This document shows positions 20,135 through 31,941 of a stretch of DNA of 64,000 nucleotides, piece after piece. The DNA lies in contig JBHGNT010000008.1 of the NCBI GenBank assembly GCA_043228905.1, positions 17,546,001 through 17,610,000 of the forward strand, read 5' to 3'. A program made the position numbers and the translations under genes. The notes beneath the pieces were generated by a model. The model saw only the letters and a list, made by a program, of their open reading frames with translations, ran no database searches and was not told the origin of the DNA. The first letter of the stretch is position 1. Each line of letters begins with the position of its first letter. The DNA is from Azolla caroliniana. Its lineage: Eukaryota > Polypodiophyta.

Positions 20135-23100
20135 ATGGCCCTCCAACTCTCCATCTTCTTTTCTATGCTTTTGTTGACTATAAGTTTTCAACATTGTTAT
20201 GTCTATGGAGCTGGAGATGGAGATGAAGCTTCTTCTTCTTTGCTCTGCTCTTCCATTGCTCGTCCACTGGGTTACCCTTGCATCGATTACACGGTATAAA
20301 CTCTCTCTCTCTCTCTCTCTCTCTCCATGTGAATCACTGACTACCCTCCATGTACTAAATGAAGACCACAATCTACAGAAAACACATTTGAAATGACTTT
20401 GAAAAATGATGTAAAGCTATTTTTGCAATAGAGTGAAAACATGATGGAAATTTCTGAGGCAAGCCAGGAAATCTAAGGCTTCGCTTCATCAATGTTTAGG
20501 AATAAGAGAAGTGAAGTGGAGAATAGGATGTGTTTGCTTCCCTTCTTGAACAAATTACCTTGTCAAGGATGGTATTGTTTATCTATCCTTAATGCAGTGG
20601 GACCAATTGTTATTGCTTGGAAGGATTTCATCTGAACTTGTTATATTAACTTTGCACACTTCTGTTTGTGGATGATTTTGAAACGTAAAGATCAGAAATG
20701 AAAGCTATGTTGATGTTAGCTCAGCTCATTCTCTTTCCATGTGAATCCTTTCAATGTCAGTGATTCATGGTATTGCATCTGTGTGCATGCAGACTGTTAC
20801 AAATGATGGCTTCATTCTTGGAGTTCAAAGAATCCCATATGGTCGAGAAAATAGAGATATGAATATCGTGAGGCCACCAGTGTTTCTGCAACATGGTTTG
20901 TTCATGGTTAGTAAAGTTGTTTCATCTTGTCGGTATGCAGTAGGACCAAAGGATGTCCGTAGGCTTACGTGACAGACACTAATCAATTAAAACTCTTATT
21001 GTCCATGTTTTGATAGGGTGGAGAATCATGGTTTTTGAATGAACCAGATCAATCATTAGGCTTCATACTTGCGGATGCAGGTTTTGATGTGTGGGTTGGT
21101 AATGTTCGTGGGACACAAAGTAGTCAAGGACACGTGTCTTTACCAACGGATTCGAAGGTCTATCTCTTGCTCCCATCACATATTTGAACGACACTTTGCT
21201 TCAAATTATATCGAAATACGAACGCAGACACTCAAATATGCATTCACCAAACCGAATATTCATCGTTTTCTTGGTTGCAGGAAATGTGGGATTGGAGTTT
21301 GGATGAGTTGGCAGCTAATGACTTGCCCTCTATGGTGGAATTAGTTTATAGTGTAACCAAAACTCAAATGTTTTATATCGGCCACTCGCAGGTAAAGTTT
21401 ATTTTCTCATTTGAACGACACAATGAGTATATTAAATGCATAATACACTAGGCATTGATGTGTATACAAAGAATCATGCAGCCTCTTGTCTATGTTGCAT
21501 GGATTACAGCATGCATAACTTTCTTGTTGCTATTTTAATGTACAAGAATAAAGTGTTAACGACGACATAACAAGTTGGTTGCCCATTTTCAGGGAACTTC
21601 AATTGCTTTTGCAGCATTCAGTGAAGGAAGAGTGGTGAATAGGATTGTTGCAGCTGTCTTGTTAAGCCCCATTGCCTATCTTGATAGGGCATCTGCCCCC
21701 ATTGTGCAGCTAGCAAAGGATTTAAAGATAGATAAAGTGAGTAAGCTGGTCTTGAAATGTATTGTCATGAGAACCAAAATTTGGAACCATCAGTAAAAAT
21801 TGTCATACTTTTATCATAGTTGCATTACACCATAGAATGCATTCATCCATATATTAGTTACATCTTTTGCTCTCTCTCATTTTTTATGAATATTACAAAC
21901 GCAGGTTCTTGAACGCCTGGGAATATACGAACTAAATTTAGAACGGTGAGACTTCTTATATTTTGGGTCATGCTTTCTTTTGGTTTTTTAAGTTATATAT
22001 GAAATAAAACCAATCAATGTAGAGAATACTTTATATATAGCTCTGAGTTTGGCAATTTTTACCCTATGCATTTTGGAATTTGAACAATGTTTTATTATGC
22101 ACCCCAAATCTAGTTGTTTAGTGTTCACATGTTTGCCCTTATTTTTTCTAATATACTCTAGTTAATATTTTCTCATTAAACCTATAATTTTCAAGTGCCA
22201 AATTTGGTCTTAGAAGACGTTAATATATCTTTCTTTCTTCCTTTCTAGCCTAAACCAGTAATCTGTTGTATAAAGAAAGGGCTGTTAATCATAACAATAA
22301 ATTTCATGGCATTAGCAAAAGCTTTAGATTTATTGAAATGTTTTATGATTGAGTTTGCACAAAAAGCTTTGAAAGAAAAAGATTATTTGAATGGGAAATA
22401 ACTATGAAGTCTCGGAACAGGAAGCCTGTCATAAAGCTTGTTGATCAGATATGTGCTTCAAAGAAGATGATATGTGCGGACTTGATAAAAACAGCTGGAG
22501 GTTAGTAGCAGGGAATGAATGCATTCATAGTCTAGGAAGAATTGCATAGTATCCAAAGCAACTAAAATTAATTTTGCAATATTTTGTAGGAGTCAGTTGT
22601 TGTTTAAATAATTCTCGGTTACCGTATTATGTAAACTATGCGCCACAACCATCAAGTGCGAAGAATGTCGAGCAATATCTTCAAAGTAAGGGTGCAACTG
22701 TTCTTTTCTTGATATTAGAATGTCCATCTCTTAGAGAAAATCAAGCCTGTGATTCCCAATGTAGGAATGTGAACAGAGGATTTATACATCGAACAAAGTG
22801 GACATATAGCTAATCAATGTTTGATTTCTTGTTTGCAGTGATAAGGAAGGGAACATTTAGCAAATTTGACTATGGCTCTTTAGGTAATGAAGAGAAATAT
22901 GGTACCAGCGTTGCACCTCTATATAATGTTACGAATATTCCAAAAGATTTTTTGATGTTGCTAGCCCATGGGGGAAAAGATACAATATCTGTCCCAATTG
23001 ATGTTCAGAGGTTGCTCACGAAGCTATCTTGTAGAACACAGCTTGTGTATATTGAACCATACTCTCATTTTGATTTTGTTATCGGCACAAAAGCAAAGAT

Positions 23101-23149
23101 CGATTTATACGACAATTTGATAGCTTTTTTCAATTCAGGAAGGTTATAG
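20135..23149 (+). CDS. Acid lipase / triacylglycerol lipase-like gene 1 (nine exons, intact)
   Basis: Predicted 398-residue lipase of the AB-hydrolase-associated lipase family (lysosomal acid lipase/plant LIP1-MPL1 type), which hydrolyses acylglycerols or related esters. Exons: 20135-20293, 20793-20906, 21017-21157, 21281-21391, 21593-21736, 21905-21945, 22421-22500, 22590-22685, 22839-23149; all introns are GT-AG and phases join without stops. Residues 1-26 form a signal peptide, implying the secretory pathway, apoplast or vacuole. Family blocks in order: GYPCIDY, FLQHGLF (oxyanion region), [16 protein letters not shown], the nucleophile elbow GHSQG (Ser174; the exon 4-5 junction splits it after Gln), HGGKD (Asp343) and YSHFDFV (His372). 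The catalytic triad is complete. The ATG follows a plausible leader and is the only Met before the signal peptide. Its closest relative here is the convergent gene at 23961-27842. The last 39 coding bases are copied again just downstream. Confidence 0.93.
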
Positions 23150-23551
23150 CATTATTCCTATCATGCTGCACATACGTTTCCTTGAATCTCCTCATACCCC
23201 CAAATTTCAAATACACCAAATACTAACAAAGTGTGGATTTGGAATCATAAGCTCCATAACTGTATGTAGAATATATTTTTATAAGCAATGAAGCAAAAAA
23301 AAATCTATATTTAAATCCTTCATGTGAAGACGACAATTTGATAGCTTTTTTCAATTCAGGAAGGTTATAGCATTATTCCTATCATGCTGCACATACGTTT
23401 CCTTGAATCTCCTCATACCCCCAAATTTCAAATACACCAAATACTAACAAAGTGTGGATTTGGAATCATAAGCTCCATAACTGTATGTAGAATATATTTT
23501 TATAAGCAATGAAGCAAAAAAAAATCTATATTTAAATCCTTCATGTGAAGA
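23110..23551 (+). repeat. Exact 221-bp tandem duplication of gene 1's 3' end
   Basis: 23110-23330 and 23331-23551 read the same base for base, including a nine-A run. The unit covers the final 39 bases of the lipase coding sequence, the stop codon and about 180 bases of 3' UTR. The first stop is used, so the protein is unaffected, but the 3' UTR is doubled. Confidence 0.95.
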
Positions 23552-23960
23552 TTCTTTTGTCACACAATTAAAAATGTAACATAATGCACCATTGTCAAAA
23601 CTAAAGATTCAAAAGCAATATGATCAATAAACAGTGTATGAGAATACTAAAGTTAGTTAATCTTTGAGGGATTCACAACATTGTGATGATGGGTTAAATA
23701 ATTTAAAATCATGTACATCAAATTACATAAATAAAAAGCACCAAGCAATAAACCTGGAGATGCCAATCAACCTTGTCAGAGTTCATCCCTTTGATCAAGA
23801 GCATAAAATGAGATTTGATGAAATATACACTAGTAATCCCAATAAGAGATTGTCATTGCTTGATACATCAAGCAAACAATATAAAGGCACTACATCCTTC
23901 TATTTGTACATTTTTCACATGGTAGAAACACACAAGCATAGGTCAGAAGCTCAACAAATT

Positions 23961-26900
23961 TCATCTATGGTCTAAAGGATGGGTTTTCGATTTGAAGAAC
24001 TCAATGACGATGCTATATAGATCAGCATTGGCCTTAGTACTGAGGACAAAGTCAAGATGAGCGTAGTTTTCCAGGTACAAGATTTGTGCATCACAAGGTA
24101 ATTTTCCAAAGAGCTTAAGTACATCAGTAAAATCTGCCAATGTATCTTTGCCACCAAATGCCATGAACAAAGGAAGCTCTTTTGGTATCCTTGAGATATC
24201 GTATGCAGGTGCCAAATTGCTACCATAGTGCACCAAGTTTCCTATCACCCCATAATCAAACTTGCTAAATGTTCCCTTCCTTATCACTGCAAATATGAAA
24301 AACAAAAGTTGTATAAACATAGCTAGCATACCACATCAATACACCTGTGGAACTCAACAAGAAATTACACCTGAAAATATCAATACATATATATATCCTT
24401 GATAAACAAAATATCAATACATATATATATCCTTGATAAACATTGCACATAAATGAAAAAGCCCTCAAATAATGCCCTTTAATTCTGAAGTAAAAGGTTA
24501 GTAAAATAAAACTCCGCACTTTCACAAGAGTTATCTATACAGAAAGAATCACAATGTGCATAGAATGAGGTATGTCTCTTTTCCATGCATAAGGGCATTG
24601 GATGATAAATCTTACTCTGAAAATAATGTTCGAGGTTCTTTGTCGAAGATGGATGTGGCTCAAATTTGAGGTAATAAGGAAGCCTTGATTCATTGAAACA
24701 GCAATTAGGACCTAGGAACATATCAACATGAGAATTTTGAATAATGAGTCTTATGAGTGATTGGCTTTATGTGTTCATCATGAATTTAATGGTATTTTTA
24801 CTGAACTCTTTTTTCTTTGCAATCACCTGTAATAGATGATAGTAGATCACCACACATCCCCTCTTTAGAAGCACAAATCCGGTCGACAAGTGTTACCGCA
24901 AAGTCACTGACACCCAAAGGTAGCAAAAAGAATTGAAGATGTGCCCAAAACACTATTAAAATTTTATTGGATTCCACACCCTCAATAAGATATGTCTGGA
25001 AGAAACATTTCTAATCATATCCATGGCCCCTCTTCCCTCCATTGATACATATGTTTACAAACAGCATGAAGGATCCCAGAAACATAAAATTGAAGATAAA
25101 CATTTTCTCCAAATACAAATTGTAACTTATTTTTCTTAGGGGAGGATTAGCATTTGCCTCACCTTCGTAAATTCAGCTGATGAACCCCCACACTTTTGAC
25201 AAACTGCCCATATGAATACAAATAAAAATCATGAGATCTAAAGATCTATCTAGCAATATAGTTACATTAAATTTGTTAAAAAAATAAAGTGTGGATCCCT
25301 ATAGACGTTTATAACTTTTCACTACTTCACCTACTTTCACACAACACAATGCCTTCATCTCCCCAAAATGATATGAGCAACTTCTTGTTGTGAATTGATG
25401 CATCAAGAAATTGTGGGTTGATAAGAAAATGGTGAAATGAGATGCAATATATATAAAGTTAGGGCATACCTTCTCAATTTGCAAGTTAACAGCAGTACGA
25501 ATAAATTGAGAAGACATATTGGAAAGATAGGTTATAGGGCTCAGTAAAGCGGCGGCTGAGATCATTTTCACCACCCTTTCTTCAGTTAAAGATGCAAGTG
25601 CAATTAAAGTTCCCTGGAAATAGAAACCTAGATAAGAATTAACTAAAAGGTTTGAATTGAGAATGTAACAAGTAAATTTCTGTAACATAAATGCAAATTA
25701 GTTTGACATTACTGAGGATGAGACAACATCCGATTCAAAGAGTATTGAGAAGTTTTAAGTCCCTTAAAATATGGTGCATTCCTGGGAAAGTAGCATCATT
25801 GCAATAAAGTATAGAGGCCAATAAAAATTAATATCATTTTCATGGGCGTATACATAACTATGTGATTTAAGGCTGATGGGTAAGCTAATGTCAAATTTCC
25901 CAGGACCCATGTAATGTCAATATCCTGTAATGGATGATAATGTGAATCTTTTGGGGAAAATATAATGTGAAATCTCCTAAAACCAATATAGCATAATCAA
26001 ACCTAGTATACCAATAAGAACCTAATGGGGGAAAGAAAAATGAACTTAAGAATGGGAAGTAGCTTAAATTAGAGAAAGTAACGAGAATGTAAATATAAAT
26101 TTACCTGAGAATGGCCAACATAATATATCTGAGATTGTGTAACGTTATAAACTAGCTCAAGCATTGCTGGAAGATCATGTCCTGCAAGCTCATCCCAACT
26201 CCAATTCCAAAATTCCTGGGGGATAAAAAATTATGATATCTTAAATAAGAGATTACTCAAGCAAAACATCTGAATGGTAAAATAGACAGAAATGAGGAAC
26301 CCTTTTTCAATAGTTGGAATACATTTTATGATAAAATAGGATGGATGTGCATCACAAAAAGGCACATAAGAATGAACAAGACCTTTGAATGCTTGGACAT
26401 TGACATGTGGCCATGACTCCACCTTGTACCACGAACATTACCAACCCATACATCAAAACCTGCATCAGCAAGTAGAAATCCCAAAGATTGTTCTGCTGTG
26501 TTCTCAAACCATGTGTCACCAGCCTATTAAGATATATATCAACAGAAACACATTCTTTAGTAACAGATTTGGAGTGCTTCAGTATGCATAAACTGTGTAA
26601 TAAGTACACACAAACCATGATATAAGTAAGTATGCAGAAATCACATGGTAAATATGTGTAAACCATGCACTGAGCATGCATCCATCATGCATTAAGCATG
26701 TATACACCCTCTAATAAGTATGCATAATCATGGTAATGCTTTGAGCCCTTATCTTCTAACCTGGAACAAACCATGTTGTAAAAACACAGGTGGTCGTGGT
26801 AAAACCATGTTTCCATCACTCCCGTATGGGATCCTCTGTACCCCAAGCACATACCCATCATCTGTAGTGGTCTGGAAGTATACAATTAAAAACATATTGA

Positions 26901-27842
26901 GTTAAAACCATACACAAAATCACTAAAGATTTACATATATTCACAATATTTACTGTGTTGAAACACAAATGCTCCATATACATATTCATTTATGGAAAAA
27001 CGTGAAGAATACCAATTTTGGCTCTTTCTCAGAGGAAAATACCGAATTTTAAGTTATGTTTGCAAAAAAATGATCTTCCTGTTGTCTAATGGAGAGACTT
27101 AACTCCTAATTTCTTATTTACTTTTAGGGCTTTATACCTTAACCAAAATTCTCAAACCATTTATATTTAAGTATAAAAGTCTATGGAATTCTCCCTCACT
27201 TGCTCTTGGTACTCAATACTAACGATAACGATATAGTCATTTGGGTCTATTTAGTGCTCATATTCATGATGCCATATTATATGATAGATCGTGGTGCTTT
27301 TTTTACATGATGTGCCCGTATTCTTCTTCTTCTTCGACACTTCATTTTACTAAACACATCAAAATATGTACAGAATTGTCTTCTTATTTATCAAAAGTAA
27401 CTAAAGAAAGGGTATCAGTTGTATTCCATTAGAGAGAAGAAAAAATGAGAATATCATTGATGTATTCATCCATTCATTGTGCACAATATATATACGTGTA
27501 TGATAGAGCCATGCATCAGAGCGCTATTTAATGAGACAAAGAAAGAAATTCAGGCGTTACAGATGCATAATGCAAAAAAGAAGATGAAAGATGAAGAAGA
27601 AGAAGAAGAAGATGATGATGATGATGATGATGAATGGATGGATGTATGGAAAAAGAACAAGAAAAAGAAGAAAATGGGGAGACTGATCTTACTCTGTATT
27701 CGATGCAGGGGTAACCTAATGGATGGATAAGTGCGGAGCAGAGGCTATCATCGACATCTTCATTAGCAGAAGATGAAGAAGAAAAAGAAGAAGAAGCTCC
27801 ATGGAAGAGGGAGAAGAAGAGGAGGAACAGAGTAAATCGCAT
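23961..27842 (-). CDS. Acid lipase / triacylglycerol lipase-like gene 2 (nine exons, intact)
   Basis: Paralogue of the neighbouring gene, 399 residues. Exons on the minus strand: 27842-27693, 26871-26761, 26523-26383, 26215-26105, 25613-25470, 25203-25163, 24906-24827, 24711-24616, 24286-23961. Exons 3 to 8 have exactly the lengths of gene 1 (141, 111, 144, 41, 80, 96), including the tiny 41-base exon, which I placed by its VGVHQLNL coding and phase. Start chosen at [10 protein letters not shown], which opens a signal peptide; an in-frame ATG 60 bases upstream would add a hydrophilic tail. Catalytic residues: Ser170 in GHSQG, Asp339 in FGGKD, His368 in YAHLDFV. Conserved RGTRWSHGH and PNCCFNESR blocks are closer to the family standard than in gene 1 (RGTQSSQGH). 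The genes are convergent, 811 bases apart, consistent with an inverted duplication. Confidence 0.93.
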
Positions 27843-27907
27843 GGTATCTCTATTACCTCTCTGTGTGCTTGTGACTGGTTTTTTTTTCTCAGAAGAAATC
27901 AAACCAT

Positions 27908-27915
27908 ATATTTAT
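27908..27915 (-). promoter_or_regulatory. Probable TATA box of lipase gene 2
   Basis: TATAAATA on the minus strand lies about 70 bases before the chosen ATG at 27842, which supports that start over the upstream in-frame ATG at 27902, which would fall within about 10 bases of the TATA. Confidence 0.6.
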
Positions 27916-28223
27916 AACCTCCTATTTCCTTGTTATTACAATTGTAGCCCCCCCCCTCTATTATTCTCTCCATGAATATAAATAAAACAAGCCAAAATAC
28001 TTTCCCTTTGTTCTCTTTTCATGTACTTTTCATTCATGATTGCTGTAAAGAAAGCCAAAAAGCCTTGCAGAATGCAATACAGGAAATATAAGCAAAAAGC
28101 AAAAAAACAATCAATCCGGATTGTTTATGTATGTGCCTCTCGTTGCCCATAACATAGCAACGTGACACAACCTGAAGTCTCTAAGTACATATGAGTTACT
28201 CCTGAACATTTGTAATGCCAAGC

Positions 28224-28280
28224 TTGACCTGACCTGGATTGACTTGACTTGACATGACCTAGCTTGACTTGACTTGACAT
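28224..28280. promoter_or_regulatory. Cluster of W-box-like TTGAC motifs upstream of lipase gene 2
   Basis: TTGACC/TTGACT (W-box, WRKY binding core) occurs at 28224, 28239, 28244, 28264 and 28269, with TTGACA at 28249 and 28274. The tract is a degenerate TTGAC pentamer array with TGACCT spacers. It sits 380-440 bases upstream of the ATG of lipase gene 2. Regulation by WRKY factors is inference. Confidence 0.5.
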
Positions 28281-28299
28281 GACCTTACTTGATGTACCT

Positions 28300-31200
28300 A
28301 ACTAGACTCGATGTAACCTTCCTTTCGTGACTCCTTACATAAATCACTAGCACACTATTGGTGCAGTTTGTTGTTTGAATAGGCCTGTGTTTGGAGACTT
28401 TACCATTAGTTGTTGTAACAAGCGAGCAATTCTCGAACAGAACAAGTGTATGGGAATGTAGTCGTGCTTTCAGGCAATTGTTGCATTAAATAGGCTAGCA
28501 AGGGCAACGTATAGTTTCAAGAGGCGTGAGTTCAAATATGTTGGTGTCGTCGTCATTTTTGTAATGCTTAAATATTGGTGTTGTCATTCATAAAGGCCCT
28601 AAAGTCTAGGATCAAGAAGCCTTGATTTTCTTAAATAGTTACAGCTTGGTTTTGTTATTCTTGGGTTGTCAAACACTTACTAAACCCTTGACTTTAACCA
28701 GTTAGTTCAAACCCTTTAATATAGACAAGATCACCTTGTGCCTCGTAGATAATGGCTTATTAGTGAGCACTTGGTTTGTTTAAAGATGTGAAGAAGGAAT
28801 TTCATGTCTAGTTTTAAGAGTGTCACTAATACCCATAGTAAAAAAGTAAAGAATTTCATATACATAGGTGTAGGTAATAAATGATTTCTCTTGTGAATTA
28901 GTTTGAGAATTGAGGCATCGAAATCGCTTTAAATGCATCATGTTTGCTCTAGATGTACGTTGTTCGGTGGGCATATGAAAAAGGTACATGGGTTCCTCGT
29001 TCATGTCTTCAATGCTCTTCCTTCGGAAATTATGATTGAGATGGTCCTAGCTTTCGTACAATTGGGCATTAGAATGTTTTTTATTTTTCTTTACGCAACG
29101 TTTAAGGTTTGAAAGAATTAGTTTTACTACGACTAGATCATCACTTTATACATTTTATCCATAATGCTTTTTCACATGGTGCTTTAACGAGAGATGTTGG
29201 GGTAAATACTATACCCTCTTTGATATTGTTCACCCATATTCCATGATGTGTAAGTTGTGCGCCTTGTTACAGCAACCCTTCTGGATACCCATGGCCCCCC
29301 AACTTGTGCAAAACGTCATAAAACTGAAAGATGCCAAGCTATAAATATAGTTGGCCAAGTTGCAAGAAAGAATTGACGCAAATCCAAGTGGAGAGCATGA
29401 GAAGCCAAAGTATTAATTCACTAGCTATTGTTGCACTCAACATACATGAAGCTAGGGCATTAATTCACAAGCTAGTATACATCATTCAATGCACAAAATG
29501 GTATAGAAGAAACAACCTAAGATTATGTATATATTCATGAAACAATGGGACAGTACATTTTCGTGCCTCAAGTTTACTTTTTTGAGACATCTTCAAAACG
29601 CAAATGAACAACAAATTTATCTTACCTTGAGATTATTTTTTTGAGACATCATCCAAAATATAAATGGATGGCAGGAACTGCCACTATGTAGTAGTGACAA
29701 GAACATACCCATACGCCCATGAAAACATTGACAAACCCCAAGTATTCTCTTAGTTAGTAATGACAACGTTGACTTTATTTAGTGTTCCTTATAATAAGGT
29801 AAGTTCATCCAATAGGGAAAACATACATACATATATTTACTTGTTTATAAATTTATAAGCATATATACACATGCATATGCATTTGGTACATGTGTGTATG
29901 TGTTAAACAAATATCTACATACACATACATGTTGTGGGTAACGTATTTGCTTTTGGAAACTTGCTACATCATAAAGGAGGTATTGGGATGCGTGAGAGGC
30001 TACCTTGGTGTTCACATTGGTAAACGACTGAGGCAGGTTCCATAGTGCTTGTACCCCTTTGGAAGTACCAGTCACTGTCACCTACCTCATAGCATGCACC
30101 TTGGGCCCTCTAATGAGCATTCCCTCTAATGAGTTGGCAAATGCATAATCTTAATGATTAATATGAAAAAGTAATATTTGTCGACTTGGGGGACTTTGGA
30201 CACGACAAAAATCGCGGTCAAGGTTGAAAAGCCAAGTGCTAGGTGGTCAAACTACTCTCCATAACGAGACATATACCCCCCTTGATCCAAACTAAAAAAA
30301 ATGACACATACTTGCCATGCACTTCGATTTCCAAAGTAAGGGCATTCAATTCAAGTTTCAAGACATTGTGGTTTGAAAAAAGGACATCATATCATTTAAC
30401 AAAGATTTGCATGCTTCATGTTGTGAACCGTGCTTGGATACTCTATATCTAGTTTATGGTATTTACGAAACAAGATGAACAGATTATGATAAGCCACATT
30501 CGATAACGCTACTACTCCAACATAGTTATTGTGAGGAAACATGATATGGCATGGGTTTCCATTACTATACATTATGCGTATATCATTCAGTACTCAACAA
30601 CACATTGGGATCACTATCCTTGTAAAGTTGTCAATTAGCATGTGCAACTATGGACACATTTAAGTTGTGAAAATGGATAGGACAAACAACAATAGAGCAA
30701 CTAAAACCAAATTAGGCAAAGTAAACCAAATTATGATCTGAATGTACCGAGTGCCATATGATCCATAAACTAAATTCAGTAAAATGATGATAAGATGCCA
30801 TTGCTAATCATTTTAGAGGAAATGCAATACACTACTCGCATATGTGAAAGAAATTCAACAATGCAAGTGGCATTAGTTAACTTCGAACAAATATCAAGAG
30901 CAATGACATACATGATGGCATGACAACATATATTGGCTCATGCACCCGATTCTTCAATTGTCCATCCCTACAAAATGCAACAAGGATAATAAGGTTGGGA
31001 CTTCATCTTTACATTCGTATTACTGTTGGGCCCAACTCAAGAATGGGAAACTAATGTGATTATTCATCATTATCATTCATGTTGTCAACGAGACAATGAC
31101 ATTCCAATGCAGTAAACCATTCTATTGTCAATTACGCAAGTTAATCCAAGAACACCAAAGATAATGCCGAAGATATAATGACCATGTCTTGATGACCAAC

Positions 31201-31941
31201 TTAAACGTACCATAGCAGAATAATTTAAGCCTTTTTGACACTCAAAATCCAGAAATTTTAATACACATCATCAAAATCCAAATCACACTACACATCAATA
31301 CCATTACATGACCAGCTAACTGGTCCTGAAAGAGATTAAATGACATTGGAAATCAAGCCTTCCTGAAAATCGAGATTGGTAGTCTCTATATAATCAACAA
31401 ATTTGAGTATGAAAAATAATGGCCGAAACATTGATGTAAGTTCCAGAAATGTAATGATATGGCGAAATTTCAAACTCTTCTCTCGAGTAGATTGTATAAA
31501 TAAAAAACTTATTACAATAAAAGAAAATCCTAACAATTTTTTTATTTAATGGAATGAGAACCCATAAAGATAAATGTCTTCTTATAAGAATGTTTAACCT
31601 TCCCCAAAGGCAAAAGAAACATCCCAGTAGATCATTCGATACTCAAGTAAGGATCCATCAAGAGAAAGATGCAACAAAATTATTTCTCTCCATAGATGCC
31701 GATAAACAATTCTCTTAATGAAAGGCCTAATATGTATAGAAATAAGTACATTCTCTGGGGACTTTGGATCGTGTAGTTCCTATCACAAAAGATAAACTAG
31801 ATACAAAGAAGTTGTTTGTCCGTCTAAAGAGACTTGCACTATAAAGATCTATCCAAACTCCCCAGAAGGAAAAGGCTGAAGAATTAGTTACAAATTACAT
31901 TATGAACTAAATCTAGCTATTGATTTGATAATTACAAAGAT
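28300..31941. other. Gene-free spacer between lipase 2 and the CCS52 gene
   Basis: I found no coding, RNA or transposon signature on either strand. Composition is AT-rich throughout, with a few ACATAC-type runs (29820-29940). The 3' UTR of the CCS52 gene should occupy the region just below 31942. Confidence 0.55.

Noticed and set aside
27479-27730. Plus-strand open frame of 83 codons rich in Glu, Asp and Lys
   Set aside because: It is antisense to intron 1 and exon 1 of lipase gene 2 and arises from GAA/GAT microsatellites.
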